From Actinomadura terrae (GTDB lineage Bacteria; Actinomycetota; Actinomycetes; Streptosporangiales; Streptosporangiaceae): a stretch of DNA of 64,000 nucleotides. The stretch lies in the NCBI RefSeq assembly GCF_022751215.1, contig NZ_JAICDG010000002.1, positions 1,674,001-1,738,000 of the forward strand, given 5' to 3'. Positions within the stretch are counted from its first letter, which is position 1. Each line of letters begins with the position of its first letter. The notes below the pieces were generated by a model. The model saw nothing but the letters and a program-made list of their open reading frames with translations. It was not told the DNA's origin and did not search any database. This document shows, piece by piece, positions 1 through 8,992 of the stretch. A program made the translations under genes and the position numbers.

Positions 1-936
1 CGTCGCGTCCCCGAAGAACCGGCTGTGCAGGATCGCGTCCTCCAGCACGCCGATCTGCTCGGCGGTCGACAGCGCCGACTCCAGCTTCTCGTCGTCGCTG
101 GTCGCCGACGCCGCCGCGGCGCGCAGGTCGGCGAAGCTCTGCAACAGGACGTCCAGCAGCGTCGGCGGCAGCTCCAGCTCGATCTGGTGGCGGCGCATCA
201 GCTCCTGCGTGCGGAACCGGACGATCTCCGCCTCGCTGCGCTTGTTCGTCACCACCGGGATCCGGACGAAGTTGAACCGCCGCTTCAACGCCGACGACAG
301 GTCGTTGACGCCCCGGTCCCGGCTGTTGGCCGTCGCGATGATCGAGAAACCGGGCTTGGCGAACACGATGTTGTCATCGTCCAGTTCGGGGATCGACACG
401 TACTTCTCCGACAGGATGGAGATCAGCGCGTCCTGGACGTCGCTGGTCGAGCGGGTCAGCTCCTCGAACCGGCCGATCACACCCGCCTCCATCGCCGTCA
501 TGATCGGCGAGGGGATCATCGACTGCCGGGACTGCCCCTTGGCGATCACCATGGACACGTTCCACGAGTACTTGATGTGGTCCTCGGTGGTGCCCGCCGT
601 CCCCTGCACGACCAGCGTCGAGTTCCGCGAGATCGCCGCCGACAGCAGCTCGGCGAGCCAGCTCTTGCCCGTCCCCGGGTCGCCGATCAGCAGCAGCCCC
701 CGGTCGGAGGCCAGCGTCACGATCGCCCGCTCGACGAAGCTGCGGTCGCCGAACCACTTCTGCGCGACCTCCCGGTCCAGGCCGTCGGCGCGCTCGGACC
801 CGAGCACGAACAGCCGCACCATCCGCGGGCTCAGCCGCCACGAGAACGGCTTGGGCGAGTCGTCGATCGACTCCAGCCAGTCCAGCTCCTCGGCGTACTT
901 CACCTCGGCCGGGGCGCGCAGCATGTCGTCGGTCAT
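1..936 (-). CDS. MoxR-type AAA+ ATPase (3' end outside window)
   Basis: This cytosolic AAA+ ATPase is read from an ATG at 936 and runs off the left edge, so its C-terminus is missing. Visible features are the Walker A motif GDPGTGKS (residues 85-92), a GRFEEL segment typical of MoxR proteins, an ATANSRDRG sensor-type motif and an ALKRRFNF arginine-finger region. Known: MoxR ATPases usually act as chaperone-like remodelers together with VWA proteins. Here a VWA gene lies 77 bases upstream on the same strand, followed by a SWIM protein, an arrangement like the E. coli yehL-yehP-yehQ group. Inferred: last gene seen of a SWIM/VWA/MoxR operon. The substrate is unknown. Confidence 0.88.
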   Translation of the reverse strand, partial: MTDDMLRAPAEVKYAEELDWLESIDDSPKPFSWRLSPRMVRLFVLGSERADGLDREVAQKWFGDRSFVERAIVTLASDRGLLLIGDPGTGKSWLAELLSAAISRNSTLVVQGTAGTTEDHIKYSWNVSMVIAKGQSRQSMIPSPIMTAMEAGVIGRFEELTRSTSDVQDALISILSEKYVSIPELDDDNIVFAKPGFSIIATANSRDRGVNDLSSALKRRFNFVRIPVVTNKRSEAEIVRFRTQELMRRHQIELELPPTLLDVLLQSFADLRAAAASATSDDEKLESALSTAEQIGVLEDAILHSRFFGDAT

Positions 937-1013
937 GAAGTCTCCTAAAGATCAGATGGACGTCGTCCGCGGGACGCGCCGGGCGTCCCGGTGTCGTGTG
1001 CGCCGGGGCGCGT

Positions 1014-2516
1014 TCAGGCGAGGAAGTTCTTGAGCTCGCCCACGAGCTTGCGGATGTGCCCGGAGATGACGGGCGTCCCGAGGTTCCTGAACCGCTCCCG
1101 GAACCACGGGTTCACGATCTGGGTGCCGGAGCTGTTCACCGACCCGACCGGGATGAACTTCACCCCCGACCGGTGCACGGCCTGGATGCCGTCCAGCAGG
1201 GGCTGCGACCGGTCGAACTCGTAGAAGTCGGAGATCCACACCATGACGGTGTTGGCCGGATCGGAGATCTTCGGCCGCGCCATCTCCATCGCCACCGGCC
1301 CGTCGTTGCCGCCGCCGAGGTTCGTGCGCAGCAGCACCTCGAACGGGTCGTGCACCCACGGCGTCAGGTCGATCGCCCGCGTGTCGTAGGCGATCAGGTG
1401 CACGTCGACCTTCGGCAGCCCCGCGAAGATGGACGCGAGGATCGTGCAGTTCACCATCGAGTCGACCATCGACCCCGACTGGTCGACCACCACGATCATC
1501 TTCGCGGGCGTCGTCCGCTTCGCGGTGTGCCGGTAGAACAGCCGGTCGACGTAGAGCCGCTCGTCCTCGGGGCTCCAGTTCGTGAGGTTCTTCCAGATCG
1601 TCCGCTCGAGGTCGAGGTTGCGGAACACCCGCTTCGGCGGGACGGACCGGTCGAGCGTCCCCGCGCTGGTCTGCTGCACCTGCGTCCGCAGCACCTCGGC
1701 GACCTCGTCCACGAACCTGCGGATCAGCGCCTTCGCGTTGGCCAGCGCCACCCCCGACAGGTTCGACTTGTCGCGCAGCAGCTGCTCGATGAGCGACATG
1801 CTCGGCGTCAGCCTGCTCGCCAGCTTCGGATCGGCCAGCACCTCCCGCAGCCGCATCCGCTTGACGAGATCGCCCTCGACCTCGCTCAGCACGCCCCCGT
1901 TCGCCGCCGCTCCCTCCTCACCGAGCGCCTGCTTCAACCACCCCGCGTCCTGCTGCCACCCGGCGAGCTGCTGCGCGCTGACGTTGCCGCTCCCGGTGCA
2001 GAACACGTTGAGCAGCAACTTGGAGACCAGCGCCGCCCGCCGCACCCGCTCCCCGCCCTTCTCCAGAGACCCACCCTCAACGGCCGCCGGAATGACCTCG
2101 CCGACTTCACCCGCCGCACCGGGCAGGCCCGCCGCGTCCGGTGCGGTCGCCTCGCTCGCTCCTCCTGGCACGTCGGCCTGGCCTGCCGCGCCGGTTTCGC
2201 CTGCGGCGGCCGAGTCGCCCGGAGTGCCTGGGGCAGGCGCTTCGTCTGCCGGGTCGGCGGCATCGGGGGTCGCGGGCGGTGTCATCAGGTCGGCCAGTTC
2301 GGTGGCCAGCTCGGGGAAGCGCTGGACGATGTTGTCGACCGACACCCCCGGGTCGAGGAGGGCCGTGGGCAGGCCGAGGTCGTCGACGATCGCGACGCTC
2401 GCGGTCTCCAGGGACGGCTGCTCCTCGGGGTCGAACACGCGCGCCAGCAGCCGCCAGTACAGCACCTGCCGCCGCGTGTCGTCCGCGCTCTGCCCTGCTT
2501 CGACGTCGATGTTCAT
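1014..2516 (-). CDS. VWA domain protein, MoxR partner
   Basis: The 500-aa protein has an N-terminal alpha-helical part, a low-complexity Ala/Pro/Gly linker at about residues 80-140, a second helical region, and a C-terminal von Willebrand A domain beginning near residue 338. The MIDAS metal site is intact as DQSGS (D345, S347, S349). The ATG at 2516 overlaps the upstream stop as ATGA, which fixes the start and implies translational coupling. Known: VWA proteins of this type work with MoxR ATPases, one of which follows at 936. Inferred: metal-dependent adaptor presenting substrates to the ATPase. No signal peptide or TM segment is seen. Confidence 0.9.
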   Translation of the reverse strand: MNIDVEAGQSADDTRRQVLYWRLLARVFDPEEQPSLETASVAIVDDLGLPTALLDPGVSVDNIVQRFPELATELADLMTPPATPDAADPADEAPAPGTPGDSAAAGETGAAGQADVPGGASEATAPDAAGLPGAAGEVGEVIPAAVEGGSLEKGGERVRRAALVSKLLLNVFCTGSGNVSAQQLAGWQQDAGWLKQALGEEGAAANGGVLSEVEGDLVKRMRLREVLADPKLASRLTPSMSLIEQLLRDKSNLSGVALANAKALIRRFVDEVAEVLRTQVQQTSAGTLDRSVPPKRVFRNLDLERTIWKNLTNWSPEDERLYVDRLFYRHTAKRTTPAKMIVVVDQSGSMVDSMVNCTILASIFAGLPKVDVHLIAYDTRAIDLTPWVHDPFEVLLRTNLGGGNDGPVAMEMARPKISDPANTVMVWISDFYEFDRSQPLLDGIQAVHRSGVKFIPVGSVNSSGTQIVNPWFRERFRNLGTPVISGHIRKLVGELKNFLA

Positions 2517-3895
2517 TTGCGCAGCAACCGTCCCGCCCGCTCGCGCAGCACGGTCACGACGTCGCCGGACTTCGCCACCGCCTTCACGACCTTCGGATCG
2601 GTCGGGCCGAGCGCCCAGTCGCCGGTGTGCGCCTCGACGGGCTTCTTCTTCACCGTCGCCTGGACGGCGAGGGGTTGCAGCCGCCAGCGGCCGCCGTCCC
2701 AGCGCATGAGCCCGATACAGGACGAGGACGCCGCCACCAGCGCGGGCGTGAGCGGCCCGCAGGAGGGGAGCCGATCGACGTCCACCTCGATCTCGTGGCC
2801 GTCCAACGACCAGGTGGTGCCGTTCACGGTGTGGCCTTCCACCAGCACGGGCTCGGAGATCCGGACCGGGTGCCGCTCCAGCGGCGGGACGGCGGGGGCG
2901 ACCGACCCGGCGAGCATCAGCCGCGCGGTCGCGAACGGGTCGGCGGGCTCGGCGAGCGCGGCCCTGGCGTCGTCCCACCGGAGATGACCGGCACGCAGCG
3001 GAAGGTCCTGGACGGTGACGCTCCGCCGCTCCGCGAGCGCCGTCATCAGCACCGGATGCCCGCCGAGCATCTGCCAGACGGCCGGGCCGACGATCGTGTC
3101 GACCTTCGGCGCGGCGACGCCCGTCCGGACCAGGCGCGTGCCGTCCGGCGACTCCAGGACGCCGTGCACCTCGATCTGGACGGCCGTGCCGTGCTCGTGC
3201 ACGTCCACGCCCAGGGGGAGCAGCCGTCCCGACACGATCTCGGGGTCGCCGCCGCCGGGCGGGCCGGGCTGCGACAGCAGCACGCCGCGCGCCCACAGAT
3301 CCGCCCACCGCCGGACGGGAAGCCGCTCCATCGTCGCCACCGGGCACGAGGCCCGCAGCTCGGCGGCCAGGCCGTCCAGCAGCACGCCGAGGTGCCGCAG
3401 CCGGGGTTCGGCGAGCACCGCCTCCAGCGTCTGGTCGGACGCCGAGACCAGATCGTGGTCGACGCCGCGCCAGCCCGCGATCGCCAGCTCGTTCAGCCAG
3501 GACCGGCACCCGCTGAGCAGGTTCTCCGGGACACTCTCGCCCTTCCCGTCGGCGGGCTCCTCCCACGCGGCGCGTTCGCGTCCGAGCGCCGTGTCGAGCT
3601 GGGCGAGGAGCGCGTCGTGCACCGCGCCGAACAGCGCGGCCCGCGCCCCGGCGAGCGCCGCGAGCTGCTCGTCGGCGACCGAGCCCGCCGCCAGCTTCCC
3701 CGTCGCCTCGCCCACCGGACGGCCGAGCGGCGAGCCCTCCAGCGCCCCGGCCAGCGCGGCGAGCGCCGCCGCGCGCTGCTCGCCGAGCCGCCCGAGCCCG
3801 TGCACGAGCGCGTCGTCGAGCCCGTCGGCGAGGCCGAGCGCGTCCGCCACCCCCGCCGGTGTCCCGGCCAGGTCGGCCAGCTGCACCCCGAGCAT
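2513..3895 (-). CDS. Hypothetical protein of the SWIM-VWA-MoxR operon
   Basis: I do not recognise this 460-aa protein. It is soluble-looking: the first third is Ala/Leu-rich and probably helical, and the rest is mixed alpha/beta with no catalytic motif I can name. The ATG at 3895 overlaps the stop of the SWIM gene by one base (TGATG), and its own stop overlaps the VWA start, so it sits in the middle of a tightly coupled operon. By position it could be the counterpart of the large YehM-type protein in yeh-like loci, but that is positional inference only. Confidence 0.8.
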   Translation of the reverse strand: MLGVQLADLAGTPAGVADALGLADGLDDALVHGLGRLGEQRAAALAALAGALEGSPLGRPVGEATGKLAAGSVADEQLAALAGARAALFGAVHDALLAQLDTALGRERAAWEEPADGKGESVPENLLSGCRSWLNELAIAGWRGVDHDLVSASDQTLEAVLAEPRLRHLGVLLDGLAAELRASCPVATMERLPVRRWADLWARGVLLSQPGPPGGGDPEIVSGRLLPLGVDVHEHGTAVQIEVHGVLESPDGTRLVRTGVAAPKVDTIVGPAVWQMLGGHPVLMTALAERRSVTVQDLPLRAGHLRWDDARAALAEPADPFATARLMLAGSVAPAVPPLERHPVRISEPVLVEGHTVNGTTWSLDGHEIEVDVDRLPSCGPLTPALVAASSSCIGLMRWDGGRWRLQPLAVQATVKKKPVEAHTGDWALGPTDPKVVKAVAKSGDVVTVLRERAGRLLRK

Positions 3896-4392
3896 CAGCG
3901 CACCCCCGCCGACGAGGACGGGAACCAGTGCATCTCGGGCAGCGGCTCCACGGTCTCCGGCAGCTCCAGATAGGCCAGGTGCCGCAGGAACCGGCTGAAC
4001 ACCATGGCGGCCGGGGCGGGCTCCCGCCTGCCCTCCATGGAGTCGATGAGGTTCTCGCCCTCGCCGACCTCGACGCGCAGGTACCGCGCCACCCGGTCGA
4101 GCCCGTACTGGCGCACCGCCTCGTCGGCCAGCGCCTGGAGGTGCTTGCAGGTGTAGTACCCGTTCAGCCCGCCGCACGGCCGGTTGTTGTTGGTGCTGCA
4201 ACTGAACCCGTGCGTGCTCGCCGTGATGGACGAGACGTACACGCGGGCGATGTCCGAGCCGCTGGACACCACCCCCTGGAGCCGTCCGTCCGCCAGCTCG
4301 ACGAACGGTACTTTCGCGAGCTTGCGCGGTTCGACGGGTGGCACCACCCGCGCCGCGCTGTGCTGTTCCCACGCGGCGGTATCCGCGTTCAT
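3895..4392 (-). CDS. Small SWIM zinc-finger protein
   Basis: This 165-aa protein is short for the family. Its centre carries FSCSTNNNRPCGGLNG followed by YYTCKHLQAL, a cysteine-rich stretch ending in the CxH pair expected of a SWIM zinc finger (nominally CxCxnCxH), here with irregular spacing. The start at 4392 is the first ATG after the AT-richer intergenic region, with GGGGG nine to ten bases upstream. It is the first gene of the SWIM, unknown, VWA, AAA run. Known: SWIM domains bind DNA or protein. Inferred: recognition subunit of the complex. Confidence 0.8.
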   Translation of the reverse strand: MNADTAAWEQHSAARVVPPVEPRKLAKVPFVELADGRLQGVVSSGSDIARVYVSSITASTHGFSCSTNNNRPCGGLNGYYTCKHLQALADEAVRQYGLDRVARYLRVEVGEGENLIDSMEGRREPAPAAMVFSRFLRHLAYLELPETVEPLPEMHWFPSSSAGVR

Positions 4393-4523
4393 CGACTCTC
4401 GACCCCCAGCCAAACGGACGATCATGAACCGGAAAGCTACCGAAACCCGAACCCCGTACGGGCTCGAATCCCTCAGCCGCCAGAACACTCTCAGTGGGGT
4501 CCGACAGTTCGAATCCTGCCTGC
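4393..4523. promoter_or_regulatory. Promoter-bearing gap with two tRNA T-loop-like motifs
   Basis: This AT-richer gap separates the SWIM operon from the two-TM gene. It holds the palindrome CCCGTACGGG (4453-4462) and two plus-strand motifs resembling tRNA T-loops: GGGCTCGAATCCC (about 4460-4472) and CAGTTCGAATCCTG (about 4505-4518). Neither has a matching acceptor or D-arm partner within 90 bases, so no complete tRNA is present. The gap probably carries the minus-strand promoter of the SWIM operon. Confidence 0.35.
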
Positions 4524-5444
4524 TCAGCCCGCCGGATGGAGGACGGTCGTGCTCCAGCGGTCCCAGTCGAGCTGCGACTCCTGCCGCTTGGCGAGACCGA
4601 TCGCGCCCTCCAGCGCGGCCTGCAACTCGGTCTCCCCGGCCGGCCCGCCCGCCAGCCCGTCCAACTGCGAAAGGACGTGCGGATAAAGGACGGCGGCATG
4701 ACCGGCCGGCACCGGCCCGGCGCACCCGAGGAAGGCCACCGGACGATCAAGGCTCCGCCGCAGCGCCCTCGTGTGCGCCGACGCCGCGCCGTCCTCGCAC
4801 CCAAGGACGATCACCCGCGCGCACAACCCGCCGCCGTCGTCTCCCCGCAATCCGGTGAGATCCAGCCCTCCGACCAGCGCTTCGACACAGTGATCGTCCA
4901 ACAGCACGACCTGCGCCGCCCGAATGGCCTCCCGCCGCCGCTCGGCACTGTCGGCGACGCACAACCGGACATCGAGCCCACCGAGCCCGGAACTCTGCTC
5001 GCCCACCTCCCGCAACCGCCGCGCGATCCCGGTCGTCCGGCTACGCGTGACCAACGCGACCGCCAACGGCCGAGGCAGCGCGCCGTTCGGCGACCGCGAC
5101 GCCCCGAGCGAGGGGACCAGCGCGGGCAGGTGCGGCAGGAGCCGTTCCGCTTCGGGATCGTGGACCTTCACGTTCATCGACCCGGAGCCGTCCGCCCTGA
5201 CCTCGCACTCGATGGACAGGATGATGTCGGCGATCGGGTCGCCGGATTCCTGCTCCCCGGCGAGTTCCCGATTCCCCTCGATCACGCCGCCGACCGTCCC
5301 GGTCAGGGCGGTGATCGTTCCGACCGTGGCCCACGCCAACACATTGCCCTGAAGGTCGGTGGCGATATTGACCGCGACACCGAGCGCGGACGCCGACACG
5401 GCGCTGACGAGGCCGACAAGGTACGGCCGGACCTTGCGGTTCAT
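4524..5444 (-). CDS. Two-TM membrane protein of unknown function
   Basis: The 306-aa protein starts with a short basic stretch, then two hydrophobic segments at about residues 8-28 and 34-55, and a cytoplasmic C-terminal domain of about 240 residues. I do not recognise that domain; it has alternating beta-like (VALVT, VRLCV, VVLLD, RVIVLGC) and helical segments, suggesting a Rossmann-like alpha/beta fold. The ATG at 5444 overlaps the stop of the pseudokinase gene (ATGA), so the two proteins are translationally coupled and probably work together at the membrane. Confidence 0.78.
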   Translation of the reverse strand: MNRKVRPYLVGLVSAVSASALGVAVNIATDLQGNVLAWATVGTITALTGTVGGVIEGNRELAGEQESGDPIADIILSIECEVRADGSGSMNVKVHDPEAERLLPHLPALVPSLGASRSPNGALPRPLAVALVTRSRTTGIARRLREVGEQSSGLGGLDVRLCVADSAERRREAIRAAQVVLLDDHCVEALVGGLDLTGLRGDDGGGLCARVIVLGCEDGAASAHTRALRRSLDRPVAFLGCAGPVPAGHAAVLYPHVLSQLDGLAGGPAGETELQAALEGAIGLAKRQESQLDWDRWSTTVLHPAG

Positions 5445-7429
5445 GCCCGCTCCGCCCTGTCGAGCCCCTCACGCGCCCGCGCGACGATCGCCTCCGACGA
5501 CGACCCGGCATCGAGGACGTCCTCGAAAAGCGCTGCCGCTGCCTCCCGACGGCCACCCCGCAGGTACAGGAAACCGAGGTTGTTGACCGCCTTGAGGGTC
5601 GCGGGGTGGCCGGGCCCGAGCGTGCGGGTCCGGACGTCGTGGACCTCCCGCAGGCGCGCGAGGGCCTCGTCCTGCCGTCCGAGATCGGCGAGCACGGCCG
5701 CGAGCCCGGACTGCGCGTCGAGCGTCTGCGGATGCTCCCCACCGAGCACGGCACGCGCCCGCTCGAAGGACTCCCGCAACATCCGCTCAGCGGTTCCGAG
5801 CTCCCCGGCATCGCGGAGCACCGCCCCCAGGTTGGCCCGCAGCGCCAACGTCCGAGGGTCGTCGCGTCCATTGGACGCGACGGCCGCGTCGAGTGCCTCG
5901 GAGGCTTCTTCGACGGCCTCGTCCAGCCGTCCCGCTCCGTGCGACGCCACGGCCAGATTTCCGCGCAGGGCCCCGGACGCCCCCTCTTTCCCGAGAGCAT
6001 GCGTCCGCAGGACGAGCATGAGGCTCATGTACAGGGTCTCCGGCCCGCCGACGCCGCGCTCGTACTGGAGGGCGGCCATGTTCGCCTGGACGCGTTCTCG
6101 CACTTCCGCCGAGGAGTGCGTAATGGCGTCACCCAAGGCGGCATGGGCGGCGTCGATTTCTCCGAGGCCGTGCAGGGCGACGCCCAGGTTGTTACGCGCG
6201 ATCACCGCCTGCGGATCGTCCACCGGCCGCGAGTCCACGATCCGCCGCAGCGCCGCCTCAGCGGTGCTGTAGTCAGCCGTACGTATCCGCCTTAACGCCT
6301 CACCGCCCAGCAACCGGACCTGCCGCTCCGCAGCCGACCTCCGCAATCGCCGGACCTGTACGACGAGCACGACGACGAGCGAAGCCACCGCAAACCACGC
6401 GCTCAGCCCGACCCCGATCGCAAGGGCGCCACGGCCCGTCTTGAGCGCCCAGGCGACCGGTATCACGGCCAGTAGAAGCGCCGTCATGACGAGCTTCCAG
6501 AGAGCGGGCCGGGCGAACGCCGCTCCCTCGCGGCCTGGTGCAACGGAGGGACGAGGGGTGAACACCGCCCCCTCAAGCCATGCCGCGAAAACGGGCCCCG
6601 GCTGAGCGGGCTGCTGGTGAGGCCGGAAGCTCTGATCGGCGTGGGAGACCACCGCGTGCGTCGCGCTCGATGTGAGAGCAACGACCAGGGCGGCCGCCGT
6701 GGGACGGGCGGACGGCTCCTTGGCCAGAGCCGATTCCAGCACCGACACCAGCCCTGTCGGCACGTGGCGCAGATCGGGTGCCGTGCGAACGGTGTTGCTG
6801 AGAAGCCGCGCCAGCGAACCGCCCTCGAACGGGTGGCTTCCGACCGCCGCGTAATAGAGGACGCAACCCAAGGCGTACACATCCGAGGCCGGGGTCGCCT
6901 CTCCGCCTCGGAGGAGTTCGGGCGCGAGATAAGCGAGGTTCCCCACCACAGGTGGTGCTGCCTGGCCCGACCCGATTGGCGTCATGAGGTGCGCGATGCC
7001 GAAGTCCATCAGCGCGGGCTCACCGTCGTCCCGCAGGAGGACGTTGGGCGGGCTGACGCTCCGATGGAGCACCCCCGCCTCGTGTGCCGATGCCAGCGCT
7101 GACGCCAGCCCCCTACCCAGCTGCCGCAACGCGTCCTCGCGAAGGGGCCCGGAGCGCTCGACGGTCTCCCTCAGCGTCCGCCCGGCCGGTAGCGGTGTGA
7201 CGACGTACGGCTGCTCCGCCCTCATATCGACGGCGCTGGCCTGGACGATGTACCTGGGGATCTGGTTCAGGGCACGCAGCTCCCGCTCCAGCCGCCGCCG
7301 CGACGCCTCGCCCAGCTCGGGTGGCAGCAGGCGCAGCGCCACCTCATGTCCATCGGGATCCGTCGCGCGGTAAATCCCCTCGGCCCCCCAGGGGAGGGGC
7401 TCGTGCAACGTGTAGCCGCCGATATTCAT
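5441..7429 (-). CDS. Membrane pseudokinase with C-terminal TPR repeats
   Basis: This 662-aa protein has an N-terminal Ser/Thr-kinase-like domain (about 1-260), two TM segments (about 310-370) and a C-terminal array of TPR/kinesin-light-chain-like repeats. Two catalytic residues are changed: the VAIK lysine is Arg33 (VALR) and the HRD aspartate is Ser124 (HRSVSPPN). DFG (Asp142) and the APE-like YLAPEL are kept. Known: loss of both residues usually abolishes phosphotransfer. Inferred: a signalling scaffold that may still bind nucleotide, paired with the coupled two-TM protein downstream. Start chosen at the ATG preceded by AAGGGG; an in-frame ATG at 7450 lacks a ribosome-binding site. Confidence 0.85.
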   Translation of the reverse strand: MNIGGYTLHEPLPWGAEGIYRATDPDGHEVALRLLPPELGEASRRRLERELRALNQIPRYIVQASAVDMRAEQPYVVTPLPAGRTLRETVERSGPLREDALRQLGRGLASALASAHEAGVLHRSVSPPNVLLRDDGEPALMDFGIAHLMTPIGSGQAAPPVVGNLAYLAPELLRGGEATPASDVYALGCVLYYAAVGSHPFEGGSLARLLSNTVRTAPDLRHVPTGLVSVLESALAKEPSARPTAAALVVALTSSATHAVVSHADQSFRPHQQPAQPGPVFAAWLEGAVFTPRPSVAPGREGAAFARPALWKLVMTALLLAVIPVAWALKTGRGALAIGVGLSAWFAVASLVVVLVVQVRRLRRSAAERQVRLLGGEALRRIRTADYSTAEAALRRIVDSRPVDDPQAVIARNNLGVALHGLGEIDAAHAALGDAITHSSAEVRERVQANMAALQYERGVGGPETLYMSLMLVLRTHALGKEGASGALRGNLAVASHGAGRLDEAVEEASEALDAAVASNGRDDPRTLALRANLGAVLRDAGELGTAERMLRESFERARAVLGGEHPQTLDAQSGLAAVLADLGRQDEALARLREVHDVRTRTLGPGHPATLKAVNNLGFLYLRGGRREAAAALFEDVLDAGSSSEAIVARAREGLDRAERA

Positions 7430-7557
7430 GACGGGACCCCTTAAACACATGGTGATGGGGAGGTCTGCTTTACGTTAGCGCTTCTCATGGGAGCCCGGGC
7501 GGAGCAGACTGGAAAGCACGGCAGGTCCGAAAAGCCCTCGCTCCCACGCCCGTTAAA

Positions 7558-7585
7558 GCCCGCGCCCCGCGCAGGGGCCGCGGGC
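7558..7585 (+). promoter_or_regulatory. 5'-UTR hairpin before FAD oxidase
   Basis: GCCCGCGCCCC (7558-7568) can pair with GGGGCCGCGGGC (7574-7585) apart from one bulged C, forming a strong hairpin just upstream of the purine-rich ribosome-binding region of the oxidase at 7602. It could affect translation or mRNA stability; no ligand is suggested. Confidence 0.35.
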
Positions 7586-7601
7586 GGAGAAGGGGAGGGA
7601 C

Positions 7602-8969
7602 ATGACCTCCACGCACATCACCGCGATACCCACCGGGTTCCAGGGCGACGTCCTGCGGCCGGACGAGCCCGGCTACGACGACGCCATGGCCATTTTCAAC
7701 GCGATGATCGATCGGCGTCCGGCGCTGATCGCGCAGTGCCAAGGCGCAGCGGACGTCCAGCGCGCCGTCCATATGGCCCAGGCAAACGGAATGGAGATCG
7801 CCGTGCGCTGCGGCGGGCACGATGTCGCGGGCAACGCGCTCAGCGACGGCGGCCTGGTCATCGACCTGCGCCGGTTGAACAAAGTGGAGGTCGATCAGGA
7901 TGCGATGACGGTCCGGGTCGGCGGCGGCGCGACCATGTCGGCCGTGGATCGTGCCACCCAGCCGTACGGGCTGATGATGCCCGGGTCCCGGGCCTCCACC
8001 ACGGGGATAGGCGGGTTCACGCTGGGCGGCGGCTCGGGATGGCTGGAGCGCAAGTACGGCCTCGCCTGCGACAGCCTCCTCGAAGCCGAGCTGGTGACGG
8101 CGGCGGGCGAGGAGATCAGGGCCAGCGATGACGAGAACCCGGATCTGTTCTGGGCCCTGCACGGCGGCGGCGGCAACTTCGGCGTGGTCACCTCGTTCAC
8201 CTTCAGGTTGCACGAGCTCGCCAACGTCACGCTCGCCCTCCTGCTCTGGCGGGCCGAGGCGGGCGCGGAGATGGCCCAGGCCTACCGCGACTTCATGGAA
8301 ACTGCCCCGGACGAACTCGGCGGCGCCGCGCTCTACCTCACGCCACCGCCCCAGGAGTTCGTCCCGGAGGAATTGGTGGGGAAACAGGCGTTCGCCACCC
8401 TGCTCGCCTACGCCGGGACGGGCCCGGACGCGGACGCGGCGATCGCGCCCATGCTCGGCCTGGGCCACGCCGGGGGAATCGTCCTCGAAATGCCCTACGC
8501 GGACATGCAGAGCATGCTGGACGAGCCCGCCGGGCTGCGGAATCACTGGTCCGTGGAGCATCTGAGCGAATGCCCCGACGCGGCGGTCGCGGCCTACAGC
8601 GCACGCGCCGAGGAGATGATCGTCCCCTCGCCGTCGCTGCACCCGCTGGTTCCGGGCGGCGGCGCGCTGGCCGATCCCGATGCCCGATATCCGCTCCCGT
8701 GGCGGAACGCGGCGTGGACCGTCCACCCGATCGCCCTCTGGGAGGACGAGGCGGACGACGAACGCGCCATCGCCTGGGTGCAGGGCGTCCGCGCCGATAT
8801 GAAGCCCTATACGACCGGTGACGTCTATCTGAACTACATCGGCGACGAGGGGCGCGGCCGTGTGGAGGCGGGCTTCGGCGCTGAGAACTACCGGCGGCTC
8901 GCGGAGGTGAAGGGGCGCTACGACCCCGGCAACCTCTTCCACCTCAACCAGAACATCAGGCCCCGATGA
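7602..8969 (+). CDS. FAD-linked oxidase (BBE family)
   Basis: The 455-aa protein is a PCMH-type flavoprotein with a C-terminal berberine-bridge-like tail (YLNYIGDEG, then YDPGNLFHLNQNI). His73 in the CGGHD motif is the expected site of covalent 8-alpha-histidyl FAD attachment. The position that carries the second cysteine linkage in bicovalent members reads GIGGFTLGGG, so only the His bond is expected. Known: the family oxidises alcohols, sugars or alkaloid-type C-N bonds with O2. No signal peptide is seen. A GGAGAAGGGGAGGG ribosome-binding stretch precedes the ATG. It is divergent from the pseudokinase gene; the substrate cannot be inferred. Confidence 0.88.
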   Translation: MTSTHITAIPTGFQGDVLRPDEPGYDDAMAIFNAMIDRRPALIAQCQGAADVQRAVHMAQANGMEIAVRCGGHDVAGNALSDGGLVIDLRRLNKVEVDQDAMTVRVGGGATMSAVDRATQPYGLMMPGSRASTTGIGGFTLGGGSGWLERKYGLACDSLLEAELVTAAGEEIRASDDENPDLFWALHGGGGNFGVVTSFTFRLHELANVTLALLLWRAEAGAEMAQAYRDFMETAPDELGGAALYLTPPPQEFVPEELVGKQAFATLLAYAGTGPDADAAIAPMLGLGHAGGIVLEMPYADMQSMLDEPAGLRNHWSVEHLSECPDAAVAAYSARAEEMIVPSPSLHPLVPGGGALADPDARYPLPWRNAAWTVHPIALWEDEADDERAIAWVQGVRADMKPYTTGDVYLNYIGDEGRGRVEAGFGAENYRRLAEVKGRYDPGNLFHLNQNIRPR

Positions 8970-8992
8970 CCGGCCGCGGCTAGTCTCGGGAC

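Noticed and set aside
4440..4525. Complete tRNA gene
   Set aside because: Only T-loop-like motifs are present; no acceptor stem, D-arm or anticodon arm can be folded in the neighbouring sequence.
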